Part shown: positions 24,310-37,700 of the stretch, one piece after another
Position numbering within the stretch: the first letter of the stretch is position 1
Layout of the letters: every line of letters begins with the position of its first letter
Assembly: GCA_033002965.1 (NCBI GenBank)
Contig: JAURVB010003124.1
Location: 310,001 to 374,000, forward strand
Length of the DNA: 64,000 nucleotides
Direction: 5' to 3'
Source of the DNA: Piper betle
Lineage: Eukaryota; Streptophyta; Magnoliopsida; Piperales; Piperaceae
Position numbers and translations under genes: made by a program
Notes under the pieces: generated by a model
Seen by the model: only the letters and a program-made list of their open reading frames with translations
Told to the model about the DNA's origin: nothing
The model's database searches: none

Positions 24310-26180
24310 TTAATGTGGGCTCATAACGCTGCCACATATTATAGGTTGTACCGTTGTAGGCTTATTTATAACTAGCAAAGACACCCGAAGAACGCGCGGA
24401 TATAAAAATCAATAAAGATAGAAAATATTGAAAATATCTAATATTCACATTCATTGAAAACTATTTTTAAAAAATTATTATTAAATACATGATCATTGAA
24501 TATTTTAAATAATATCAAAATAATAATAATAAAATGAAAAATGTTAGACAGGACTATATTAAAATAATCTAATATTGCAAATATACAAAAGAATAATCTT
24601 TTTAAAACTTCAATTATAAAGGAAAACAAAAAAAAAGTAATAAATATAATAAATAATATTTGAAGAAGTCCATTTAATAAAAAAGATTATAAGAGTAGAT
24701 TACAAAGCCGATAAGGAAAATGTATTGGGAAAAAGGTGAAAAGGTAATGATGTGGATAATTAAAAAAAAATAATAACAATAATACACAAAAATATAAAAA
24801 ATAACATCAAGCTTTAGATAGAACAAAATTTGGAAATTTGATAAGGGAAACATATAAAATTCTTTATAATTTTTAGCGTATTAGTGAAAACAAAACTATG
24901 TTAAAATTTAAAATACAAAATATTGTCAATAAATATATTAAACAATGACATTCACACTAAACACTTACTAACTTCATAAAACTGCATAAAAAACATTTAC
25001 ATTTGTATTAAATTTGGGTATTTAATTTTGAAGTAACAGCAATAATCTATTGAAAAACTACATAAAAATACAATAATTGAGTGGTAGACTTATAAAGAAC
25101 ACAATCCAAATAGGAAAAAAAAAGGAAATAAGATATATGGTTAAAAAAACCAATGAATTAAAATAAATAATATACTATTATATTTTCCGTTCAATAATAA
25201 TTTAAGAGGTTGATCCTCAACCGCAAAATAACCACAAACGGTAAAAAAATATTATTTAGATAGTAAAATAAGAATTTATATTATTTTTAAGATGACAAAG
25301 CGTGCACCCTTTTAAAAATAACCTATTTGGATACACAATTTAAAAAGTGTAACAAAAAACATATTCTATACAAATGTCTCCCCTAATAATTGTATCGTTT
25401 CAAGAAGAGACTAAGATAATTTTTTCCCATAAGGTTGTGTCCACTAAGAAGAAATGAGAGCGCAATACCTTTTTAAAGTAAATTTGGGGAAAATTTTTCT
25501 TTCCCTTACGTATTAGACTAGTCTTGTAAGTTATGTAATAATTAGTGGCTAATTAGTGTGATGTGTGGCTAAAGGATTTGAAACAAATTCTAAATACAAT
25601 ATAAATCAAACAAAATCTTAATTACAATAAAAAACAAAACAAATCCTAATTATAATAAAAAATAAAATAAATCTTAATTACAATAGAATAACAATAAAGG
25701 GTAATATTATAAAAATTAGAGACATAATACAACACTTTATTAAAAGTACTTAATTTTATATATTAAATAATAATGTTATTGTGAGCTAGACATTTTTGAG
25801 CTTATGACTAAGTACACGTATAGATGAGTTGCTTGATTACAAAATTGAATGAGATTAATTCTTTTTCAAAACAAGCTGGACGTTGAACGACCTAATTTAA
25901 AAGAAATGGTTTTAGTTAAAACCACTTAAGTGGATATTGAACATTTTAAATTATAAAATATTAATAAGATAAATATGATATATATAAGTTAATATAAGAC
26001 ATTTGGCAATTAGCTGTGGTGTATTTTCCTTTAATATTTTAGTATTAATTAATAAATACAATATATAATAACTTCCGATTAATACTAAGTTGAGACCAAC
26101 CATCTATTCAAACAACTGCCTTAAACACTTTTTGTGAGATGTCTTTAAATATATTACACTTTTTTAACGCAGATAAAATA
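24310..26180. other. Very AT-rich intergenic region
   Basis: This is about 1.9 kb of low-complexity A/T sequence with many aaat/ttaa words and no recognisable gene or repeat boundary. One local set of short repeats (aatcctaattacaataaaaaacaaaac and variants) occurs at 25,600-25,690. Confidence 0.5.
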
Positions 26181-26199
26181 TCCTACTTCTAAAATATAA

Positions 26200-27115
26200 T
26201 TCCAACACGAAAAAATTGACTTTAAATTTACGAGTTGAATCAAACCGGGTTTGGGCTTAGTGTGGACCAGCTGGGTTGGTTCAGCTGAGTTTGGGCCAGT
26301 CGGGTTCTCGGGTTGAGTCAGCAAGTGGATACCAACAATAGCTAACGGGTCTGGTACCCGTTTACTCCCCAACCTTCTCCTTCCTCTCGAGTCTCGACGC
26401 AGCCGGCTTCCGGACTCTTCTCAGCGACGACGATAATCAATTGGCGGCCAGCGACTATCAGCTCCTGGTAAGGGTGATGAGGGGTGGCTGGCCGACGAAT
26501 TCCGGTGGTCAGTGACTGCGGCCACTCACCGGAAAGCGGCGAGAGAGTTGGAGCTTTGCACCTGCTCTGGCGACGACGGCGCCCAGCAGCGACCTTTGGC
26601 TATCGAGACACGACTCAGATCTGATGGTGAGACAGCGAGGAAGGGCTGCTGCGTCAATATGGGCGTAGGTGAGGGCTCCAGTCGCTGTAAAACGGTAGAA
26701 AGGCTGCACTTCAGCTAACTTCAACAACAGCTTCTACTGCGCAAATGATGGTGTAGCGGCAGAGCCCCGGCGGGGCTCCTCTCCACGACTATAACAACGA
26801 ACAGGGACGAGGAAAGGATTTGGCCGTGCGAGACAGCTAGCACTCCAATCGGGGGAGGCTTCAAAGCATGGCGACGAGAACTCCGGCTAGCCCGAGCAGT
26901 AAACCTACCGGGAGCAGCATGCTCCCGCAATGCTCCTTGCTAGATCCTATAAGGCGTCAGCGTGTATCGTGAACAGCAAGTCTCCAGGGCTCCAATGGGC
27001 AGTGAAGGGACAAAAAACAACAACACTCCGAGATGGTGGGACTATGGCAAGGAGGGGCAGCAACCTGGATAGATCTTCTCTCCGGCGGCAAGGTCAGCTT
27101 CTACTCGAATTGTAA
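26200..27115. other. GC-rich island, probably an old LTR remnant
   Basis: The left part (26,235-26,340) repeats words such as gggttgg, gagttgggcc and cgggttgagtca. These also occur at 9,300-9,410, inside a degenerate LTR. The following 0.7 kb is GC-rich with short overlapping open frames on both strands and no protein motif. It is most likely the GC-rich part of a decayed LTR; a decayed gene is possible. Confidence 0.35.
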
Positions 27116-27792
27116 CCAATACAACATATATGAATTCATATATCAAAAACCAACTTGGTTTAATCAAAGTCATGAAGACTAAAATAAACCTTTGGTTGGA
27201 TTAAAATTGGTCTATTTTAAATAAATGGATTTATTTTTTTAAAAAAAATAAATGAGTTATTCATAGTCTGCCGGTCCAAGCCAATTATTAATTTTGGTTC
27301 CACATGAAACAAAACCCAAAATTTAACCTTGAACTGATCCACGAAGAACCATTCATGAAATTAGCCTGAATTACATAAAAATATTTTACATTTTCTCAAT
27401 AATTTTTATTAATGAATAGCTTGGACCGACTATATTGTAATTTAAGCGGCCAAATTATGTCGGTCATGTCATCCGACAAACAGATAATCGGCACCTTAAA
27501 ATTGAGTCGGATTAAAATAGACCCAATTACCCGTGACCTTTAATGGGTCCTGTCTGGTTTTGGTTCGGCCAAGTTACTCGGACACGATTAACCCAAAATT
27601 ATTTTGGGTGTTTAGGAATAATCCCCTAACAAGTCGGGATTTGGGAATTTGGCGGGGCGGGGGAGAAAATCCGGCTAGTCGTCGTCGGGAAGAGGTCGTC
27701 GACAGGATGGGCAGGTGCTAGCTCCTCCGCCCTACTTCCTCCTCATTTCTGTGTTAAGTCTTCTGAAGAAGCCCGAGTGAGTGAGGTCCATG

Positions 27793-28049
27793 TCGCCGGT
27801 GGGTCATTTTTCTCCACGGCGAGAAGTCAGCGAGGGGGGCGTGGGGCTTTCGCTCGTGAGCCCGGGTGGGAGCTGGTTGGGGAGGAAGACGCCGACCGCG
27901 GACGGCCTGAGGGGAGCGAAGCTCGTGTGGTTCGACCGAGAAACGGCCAAAAGGGAGCTGCTTGCATGTCGGCGACGGAGGGGTCTCTTCTGCTATGGGC
28001 GGGAGGGTGTTACTCCGGCAGAGACGCACCTCACCGGGAGGGATCGACA
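27793..28049 (+). CDS. Possible PTOX exon 1 (plastid targeting region), uncertain
   Basis: A GC-rich open stretch starts at ATG 27,793 (MSPVGHFSPRREVSEGG...) and runs to a possible donor CAAAG|GTTAAA at 28,049/28,050. It is Arg/Ser/Gly-rich with few acidic residues at first (LLACRRRRGLFCYGREGV near its end). It lies about 650 bp upstream of the recognised PTOX exon 2, and its donor phase (two bases) suits an acceptor GTCAG at 28,710. Position and phase suggest the transit-peptide exon, but the sequence has no conserved PTOX feature to prove it. Confidence 0.3.
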
Positions 28050-28710
28050 AAGGTTAAAAGAAAAAATAATTTTTTTGATTTGATTTTATTAAAAAAAATA
28101 CATACAGTGAATATAAGAAGGGTTCCAAATAATTGGTCAATCTAATTATTGTTAATATCAAACAATGTCGTGATTATCATATAATTATGCATGAAAAATA
28201 TCAAAGATTCTTTTTTTCTGTTCGGTGTTTTTGTAGGGAGTCATGTCTCTTATTTATTGACATAAAAACAGAATCTCTCCATATATACCTCAACTGATGA
28301 GATATCTTTGTGAAAAGATTAGATCTAAATCCTTATCTTTTCTGATTTTATTTTATCCCAATGATTTGGTGAGATTTCATTTTTAACATGGAAGTTCTTT
28401 AAAAACTAACGCCAACAACTTGGAATTTTGTTTTATTACCTACTTAATAGTTGCTTTAGATCAATACTAACGCGTATCTGCTGATCTAGCGATGCTTCAT
28501 TTATGCTTTATTTTCTATCTATTGTTTATAAATTTAAAATCATCCTAGTTGAAATTGTGTGATGGTGGCTGTACTGAAAATGCTGGAATTTCGTGCCCTT
28601 TTGGTCTTTTAAATGCCATTTCTTGTCTTATTATGCACTTGAATTATCAAAGTATTCTCCCAACTTGAGAGTATTTTTATTGTCTGGGCATGAAGAAGAC
28701 TACATCGAGT

Positions 28711-31700
28711 CAGAGCAACATTAATGCAAGACAAGGATGAGAAGCTGGCATCAGAGAACACAATGCATTCAGATATATTCTCAGACAAATTCGTTAAGAG
28801 GAAAGCAAAAAACGCTTCAAATGAAACATCGGCTTTCTCAAAACGGGTTATTCAGATGGAACAGACTGCAAATATTCTCCTCACAGTATGCTCTGATTCT
28901 AATCTATAAGTTTTCTTATTTATATGGGTATTAGGAACAGTATATAACACTTCATCATCGTCATCATAATCATGTTATCATCATTGTCGTCACCATAATC
29001 TCATCTATATCTGCAGTTTAGACTTTGTACCACCAATAAACCATTCAATACATGGTTTATGCCATGTATGATACATGGGTGTAAATGGTAAATAGATGCA
29101 CATAGGTGTATATCCACATATTTATGAGTGCATTTCGACGATTGGTTTGTTGCAATAGTAGACAACACATTTTTGGGGGCAATTTTATTGAGAAATTGTT
29201 CTTACTGTTGATCAACTAAGTAGTTTGAGAGTTTGATGTATGAAAGATGCTGCTACTGCTATTATTATTTTTATTTTATCAAATTTATGTCTCACTTCTT
29301 TATAAATGTTCGAAATGCATTTCATGTGGAACTACTAGTGGAATACCCAAAGAATTTGTCCTTTGATTAGGTAGTGAAACAAAGCCAAGTATTTCCTTTC
29401 TTGTTTATTTTTTCACTTTCTTTCAAAAGTAAAACATGCCTTTGAGAAGAGAAACAAGAGGGTTAGAGGCTACCAGAAGAACATCGAGGGAGATGATGAA
29501 AGTGGACATGGAAAATCTTGAACTAAATATTTATTTGATATATAGTCTAAGACAAGATGAAGTGGAAGGAAAGGATTTGTGACCCTCAATTTGTTGGGAG
29601 CAGGTGGATGACAAAGAAGAAAAAGAAAGAATTTTGCATTGTTAAATAGGCCATTCCTTTTTTTGGTTGGCATGAAAGATATATAGATGACATGAAAATT
29701 TCAAGTAGTCAACGTACTAAAATTAGTATATAATATATATGCAATATAAATTTTGAAAACTAATACTTGTACAATATGTTTTGTGTTCAAATTAATCATG
29801 ATTACCTTGTTTGACCCACCTATGTGCTCTCCATTGAAAAAATTTTTTCATTTTTTTTCTTATTTCATAAATAAGAAAAAGGGTGACTTTTTTTTACCCA
29901 TTGGAGTGTACATGGGTCACAATCTCCTGTTGCAGTGACTTTGCACGACTTGGGTAATGGGGATGCTTGGAGTCTTAGTGTTTTAACTAGTCGAGATGAA
30001 ATGGACGAGTGTGTATATCTTGAATCAAACAAAACACCCACAATAATTCCCTGAATTAGGATTGTGCCTCAGACAGTGTGCGCTTCCTCCTCAGTGTCCT
30101 TGACCTCAGCGGCATAGAGCTTTGCCTACCCCTTGTCCGCCAGCTGAGCAGGTGTTGGGTAGCGGATAGGTGCTGACACCTTAACCTTCTTGGGCTATGG
30201 ATTTTGGGCAAGCACTTGGCAATCCTTCATGTGCCTTGTTTTTCCACAATTGAAGCACCGTATAGGCATAGGGCACTTACCCCATTGCAGTTCTTGCACC
30301 TTGTCGAACACCGGTCTTCCTCTCGTTTCCTTTTACTCTAGTTCTGCACTGGCCACCGCTGCTACCCAAAGGGCTTGGCTGAATCCTGACCTAGTTCACC
30401 AATTTGGCAGCTAAGGTGGCTTTCTTTTGTGCTCGCTCCTGTTCTCAGGATCAATTCGTGATTGGTTGCCGCATTGATGACATTATTGAGGTTTGTCTGA
30501 GAGATGTTTGCAATTTGGTCCATGAATTCGAATTTCAAGCCCCATAAGAACTTGTTCGCATGGACCTTCTCATGGGCTGAAGAGCCAGGAGAAAAGCATT
30601 CCCAGGCCAGGAAATTTCGAGCATTCTCGGTCATGGAATCATCGCCTTGCGTCAAGTTGTTAAACTCCAACACTTATTGTTAGACAACTGGTTTAGGAAA
30701 ATATTATTTGTTAAAGACTTTCACAAATTTCGCCCAAGTAATGGGAGGTTATCTCCCTGAATTGAAATTTTGTCTCCTCCATGGTCTTCCACCTACAAAT
30801 ACGCTTCCTCTTGAAGCATGCACGTCACCATCCGGGTTTTGTGCCAATTCCGCACCTACAAGGCCTGAAAGGTTGACTGGGTGACATTTATCCAGTTCCC
30901 TGCTTGGATTGGATTCGTCCCATTGATAAACACTTGGGCACCATTGTTAACGAATTTTTCCACATTAAACTTGTCCTCATTTGCCATCCTTGACATCTCT
31001 CTCCTCGCCAATGTAGGGTATGCCTGAACAATTGGTGGAACTCCAGCGTCTCGTGCCACCTGGTCACCCTCAATGCCAACCCCTGGTGTGGTGCTAGGCC
31101 AGGTGTTACATAAGGGCTGAAAGAACAAAGTCAGTTGAGATAACAAAATTACATTAGATTCCTTAAGTCGTAACACGTTAAGCTTTTAATTAATTAGGAC
31201 ATTAGCTCCTTTACCAAAGATAAATTATCATGCAAATAAGTAAAAATTAGCTACATGGTATAAAAATAATTTATTTAAGCAAAACCATAATTAGTACGAC
31301 CATACTAAGAAGGTAAGACATGAATCCAATTCCCAAGCCAAATTATTAAAATGATCTCAAGAAAGAAATCCAGTTCCACTACCATGTAATCAAATTCCAA
31401 ACAAAAATAACAAGATAAACAAGTCCACTAAAATAAGTCCATAACAGAGTCGGTCGACTATCCCCACTAAACCCACGAAGTCAAACGTTTACCAGACGGA
31501 GGTAATTATGCATTAGTGATGAAAACATTAAGGAGGATAACCATAGTAAACTTAAATCAATTAACATGATTGAACACAATATTGAGCCTATATTTGGCTC
31601 CAATTCTAGCAAAGTGACCTCCCTATTGGAGATCTACCATTAGTGGTCACTCAATATTGTCCGACCTACAGACAGTAAGTCTATATCTTTACCCAAACTC

Positions 31701-34700
31701 TGACTTTTGAGTACGTACTGGGTGACATGGTTCCTTGGATCCAGGAGCCTATGAGTATAACTTGGTGTCTAACGCTCATCATATATTTCAATTAAGTAGA
31801 TTAAGGCCGACACGTATCCAACATGCAAATGCCGAAGCCCTACCTCTGCTTAACTGATCAACAACAACTAGCCAATTTTATTAAATTTACTGAAGTTATG
31901 CATACCTTGACTAGTGCGCTCCCAACAGCTACTCAAAACCTAACATGAGAATAAATATACGTTAACACATATATTCAAGATGTATGCTATGAGAATGATG
32001 ACGAGTGCCAACAATTAGTTATTGACAATAATTTAATTAATCACTATGTTACAGTAAAGCAAAATATGCATTTCAAAACTAACTATTACTCTAAACAAAT
32101 TCAAAAGTCAAGACTATGCTTCAAAAACAGATCAACAACACTTGATAAATGGAATTATGCAAATCATGATTTATTTAATTTAACAATCATCATACCCTTA
32201 ATCATGAAGCAAATTAATTATTCAACAAAAATATCAAAATTTCAAAATAGTTCCATGTGGCGGAGTGCATATTAATCATTTGATTAAGAATTTGTCAATA
32301 TAGTTAATTATTTCCAATTAATTTCTCATACATAATTTACTGATTAATTATCACCACCATAAAAATATAGTCACATAAACTCATTTACATATATGAAAGA
32401 ATAATAGTACATGAATTGGAAATTCTTTTACTTGATTATTAATAACGAAGATAAACTACTCATCACAAACTAAATTGGTACGGGAATCAAACAACCCATT
32501 TAATTAATTATTTATAAGAACTTGTGTTTTACCTTATTAAATTGATCACTTAATCAGTGAACATAAATTAATATAATATGAGTAACAGAATAATTAAATA
32601 ATTAACATGTGTAATCAACCTATTAACAAAAATAATATCTCCACTCGTCTAAATTGTATTAAGACATAGATTCCACATTAAACTTAATTTGCTTAATTAC
32701 AGATTAAGTATGAATTTCTCAACTTATCAAATAATAAGTAACAAAAAGAAATAAACAGAGCATGGCATTGCAACATTGCAATGCTGGGATCACCAGGCCT
32801 TGGTGCTGCAGCGACAACAGCCCACCGCAGGCCGACAAACCATGCGCTAAACATTGTTGGCTACTTAGCCAAGACGTACCAAACCAAAAACAGAGACAAA
32901 AACATAATTAACGAATAAACCACTCCAAAACAAGAGCTGATATATTACTTAGTTACATTAATTAATACCTGTAAAACAGTTACAGATCATACCCAAGTCA
33001 TTCTTCTTCTAACAACTACATTCATGAATCCACAACTATCGATATGGTGCGACCCGTTCATCACTATACACCATTCCCAAAGCAAATAATTTAACAGATC
33101 ATGGACCAACAAGGCATATGCTTATTAACATTAATTATACTGATTTATAAGGAATAACTGCAAGAACATGTCAAATAATGTTTTGACATTAATATACACT
33201 CGTTAATCCTCCAGACAAAAATATACATACGCACCCAGATCATGCAAAAACTAAAAATAATAGATCCTAATAATATTAATTACTAACTCAAGCATGACCT
33301 ATTTAAAATTGGAAACAATTAATCAACTAAATCTTGCATCAACCAAGAAAAAACATGTTATATCAACTAAAATGCATGCATGACTTTGGTGTTGCGGCTC
33401 ACAGTTTTGGCGTTGCAGTGCTGTAGCCATGACAATATAATTGTGGATGTCGAACGCTGCCGATTTCACACGACCACAAAACTAAACCCAATAATAACAT
33501 TAAATAATAGAGAACAACATATAAAGATCAATCAAATTGGGTCAATAAATCCCAAATATTAATTTCTAACACTCAATAATAATATAGAATAAAGTTCTAA
33601 ACGTAGATCTAATTATATACCCATCCAAAACTCACATGCATGCTATGATCCTGAGCTAAAAAGAAAATGAAAAGAGAAGAAGAAAACCTGGCAGGAAGGA
33701 GAGCTAGAGGGAGAAGGATGACAATTGATGAAGAAGAAGGATTGGGGTTTCATATAGCGTGGGAGGGGAGGAAAGTTACGTAACATTTTCCTCAAATCTC
33801 CTACAATAACTCCCCAAATTCTAACCTACTCATCAACCCCCAAAACTCTACACATAGGAAATTCTAAAATTTCTAAAGCAAACCACACCCCGAGTATACC
33901 CTTAATCGACACAACCATGTCCAAGTTAGGCTCGACCCTTGGTTTAACCCAAAAAATAAAATAAAATAATACTAATAATAATAATAAATAAATACGGGTT
34001 TTACAATCTCCCCAAATCTAGAATTTTTGTACCCGAAAATTACAAGGTAATGACTAACCTCAATCGTTCAGTCATTTGTCACTTCCCTCAGCCATCTGTT
34101 ACTTCCCTCACAACGTCATATAAAGTGTTCAGGAACAACTTGTCATGCATAATGGGTCACGATTTTAGCTGCATCCTTTATATACTCTGCGGATCATCCT
34201 CCTAACTCCTAACTCCTAACTGCTTTTTGAACATGTTGAACATCAAAACTTAGAATGCACAAGAATGGCTCAAGCACATCTCTGCCCGTTGGGCCTTGCC
34301 TTAGCAGCTCAAACATATTCTTAAAACATATTCTTAAATGACCTGTTTGTTTGGGCTCTCACGATTTGCCATGCTTGAACAGGTTGGGAGATTATTTTGG
34401 ATTCATCTGAATTGTGGTTTTCGTTATTCATCAAAAACAATAATTACTAGATTATGAACACATTATGTAACACAATCTAAAATATAAACAGATCAAGAAA
34501 ACAATCTATTAATTCCAAACTAGCATGACAATCATATAATAATTACCCCACAAATAATTTGGGATATTCTTTCATCATATCTTTTTTGATAATATCCTCA
34601 ATTGATGAACAAATCCGAATTAATCTATTAACAATCACAATTCAGATAAATTCGAAGTAATCTCTGAACTTGCGCAATTACGACAAACAGCAAGGGCCGA

Positions 34701-37700
34701 ATAAATAGGTTGTATGGGAATAAGTTTGAGCGGCCAAGGCAAGGCCTGACAAGTAGGGATGCGGTTGAGCAATTCTTGTGCATTTTATGTTTTAATGTTC
34801 AATAGGCAATTAGCAATGCCTGATTTGTTAAGTACACAGAGGATGCAGTTGGAATTGCAAACCATTAGACAAGGCAAGTTGTTCTTAAGGACTTTATATG
34901 ATATCGTGAGAGAAGTAGCATATCTCTTAACCATTGAGGGTGGGACGAAAATTCTTAAGTTAGTTGATGTCTTAATGACGGTTGGTGGAACGAAAATTCT
35001 TAAGTTGAAGATCTTGTAAAACCCATGTTTATTTATTATTGTTATTATTATTATTATTATTATTTTGGGTTAAACCAAGGGTCGAGACTAAGTCAATTAA
35101 GGGTGTACACTTGGTGTAGTTTGCCTATGAAATTTCAGAATTTCAAATTTACACTATAGAATTTGGGGGTTGAGTATATTAGAATTTGGAGTGTTATTTT
35201 AGGAGATTTTAAGGAAAAGGTTGTAAGTTTCCTTCCCTTTCACATTATAGGAAAACCTCAAGCCTTCTCTTTCATCCATCGTCATCCTCCTTGTAGTTCT
35301 CTTTCCTCCCAGGTTTTCTCAATTTATATTGTTTTTAGTTCATGATCATAACATGCATGCTAGTTTTGGATGGGTATAAGTAGGTTTACATTTAGAAAAT
35401 TTTTCTCTATTATTGCTTAGTGTTGAGATTAATGTTTGGGATTTATTGACCATATTTGATTGATTGATCTTTATATGTTGTTCTATCTTGTTATTCTTGG
35501 GTTTGGTTTTGTGTTCATGTGAAATTGGTGGTGTTTGGCAATCACAATTGTATTGCCATGGCTGCAACGCCGCAGGGCTAAAATTGAGAGTCGTGGCACT
35601 ATATTCTTGCATGCATTTTTTGAGTTGCTGCAATATGCTTTTTCTTGGTTGATGCAAGATTTGGTTGATTGTTTGTTTCCAATGTTGAATATGTCATGCA
35701 TAGGTTAGTAATTAATGCTGTTGGGATCTATTATTTTTAGTGTTTGTATGATATGGGTGTGGGTGGGTGAGAATGTATATTTTTTTGTTGAGGAGTAACA
35801 AGTGGATATTAATTTTAAGTCATTGTTTGACATTTTCTTGTGGTTACTCCTTACAAATCAGTATAAATAATGCTAATTCAAGGTAATCATGATTATTTTG
35901 TGCTTTCTTGTATGTAAATTTTGTAATCATATTTAATTTATATACAAAATAATTAAATCAATAATATTTTTATAAAAATTACATCAAATATAGCTACGTT
36001 AAGGTAAAATTGACTATTTTAAAATTTTCATGTCATTTACGCTACTTTCATGCCAACGAAACAGACCCTAAAGGAATCCAGAAGCAATCATTTTCTGGGT
36101 GATTATGCCGTTGATGTGAAAGGGCCCGTTTTTCTCTTTATTCTTAAAATAGAGCATACATTTTACTCACTTTTGTTGTGTTTTTAGTTTTTTTAGTTGT
36201 CGTTCATTACTTGCTTGTCTAGTTTTCTTATATTCCATTTTCCAAAGCAGGGCCTAGCACACCATTTAATATTCTATATTCCATTCTCTATCTATGATAA
36301 CTATGTGATGGTTGCAGAGTTCAGTCATCAAGATACTTGATACTTTCTATCGTGATCGTTGCTATGCAAGATTTTATGTCCTGGAGACAATTGCAAGGGT
36401 TCCTTATTTTGGTTAGTGCCTGTTCTCTTTTGAACCTGCTTGATTGTGCATGTATATTTAAATTTAAATACATTTCAAAGTTTTGATTTAGTAAAATGGC
36501 ACACACGATTTTTAGACTGTCTGATTTGATTCTTGTGAGTCTATGATTTTTGTACCTTGTATCATTTTCTTCTCTCTTCTTCTTCCACCCTTCCCTAAGA
36601 AGGGTTGAGGATGTGGATCATGATCTTGGATCCATGCAAATTACAAGTGGTATGCTTTGGTGGCCAGATTTCCTTCTTGATGCCAACCTTTCTCTGGGCT
36701 TGGGAGAACCCACAGCACTGGAGGACTTTGCAGCTTTGTAACATGTGGTTTTTTTTTATAATATGCAGCTTTCATGTCAGTTCTTCACATGTATGAGAGT
36801 TTTGGTTGGTGGAGAAAAGCTGATTATCTAAAAGTGCATTTTGCAGAAAGCTGGAATGAGTTGCATCATCTCCTTATTATGGAGGTTTTGAACTATTTCA
36901 ACTCAGTACTTTCTTCTAGCCCAAATTTTGCCATCCTACCTGCATTTCATTTATTCATGATTAACAAGATGCTTGTGTTCTTTTTTGTTTCAGGAACTTG
37001 GAGGAAATGCAGTGTGGTATGACCGTTTTCTTGCCCAACACATTGCAATATTTTATTACTTTTTGACTGTCTTGATGTATGCTGTAAGCCCTAGAATGGC
37101 ATGTATGTGTGTTTTTTATTTTCTTTTGTTATCTATTTTTTAGTGCTTAAGTTAATTTTTATCTCATAATTTATTTCAGTGAAAGTTTAAGTCAAGCTAT
37201 TCATTTCTACTGAAATTGAACTATTCTTCTATCCTTTTTCCTTTTTCTCTCTTATATAGTTTGATTTCCCTAAATATGGGTGCATGCAGATCATTTTTCT
37301 GAATGTGTGGAGAGGCATGCTTTTGAGACTTACGACAAATTTATCAAGCTTCATGAAGGCAAGATCCTGCACTTTTTTCAGATTTAGTGAAAGCAACAAT
37401 ATGATACCCAACTTTGTGTGCCTAATGTTTTTTATGGGGAATACCAGATTAAAGTTACATGGCTGATGGTATTAATGAGTTCACTAGTTAATGAATGTGT
37501 TTGGCTCATTTAAAATATATCTTATTATTGAACTGAAAACAATACGACTGTTTTTCTTATCTCAATTCTCAATAATATAAACTTTATAAGAATATCCATA
37601 TGCCTGCTTTACACGGACAGTTAATTACATTGGAGCACTTTGACTGGTTGATGAGGATAATTGAGATAAATTTGATCCGTGCAACAATGTGTATAGTTTG

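Larger units (their letters stand above)
33110..35890. repeat. ~1.3-kb inverted repeat formed by two opposed gypsy fragments
   Basis: The left arm (33,110-34,440) and right arm (34,590-35,890) are inverted copies separated by about 150 bp of AT-rich spacer. Divergence is visible but alignment is continuous through the LTR start and the adjoining internal 3' end. The PTOX pre-mRNA could form an imperfect double-stranded hairpin here. Confidence 0.7.

Noticed and set aside
26745..26790. tRNA-like phrase (gatggtgtagcggcagagcccc)
   Set aside because: No acceptor stem, anticodon arm or T-loop sequence follows at the right spacing.
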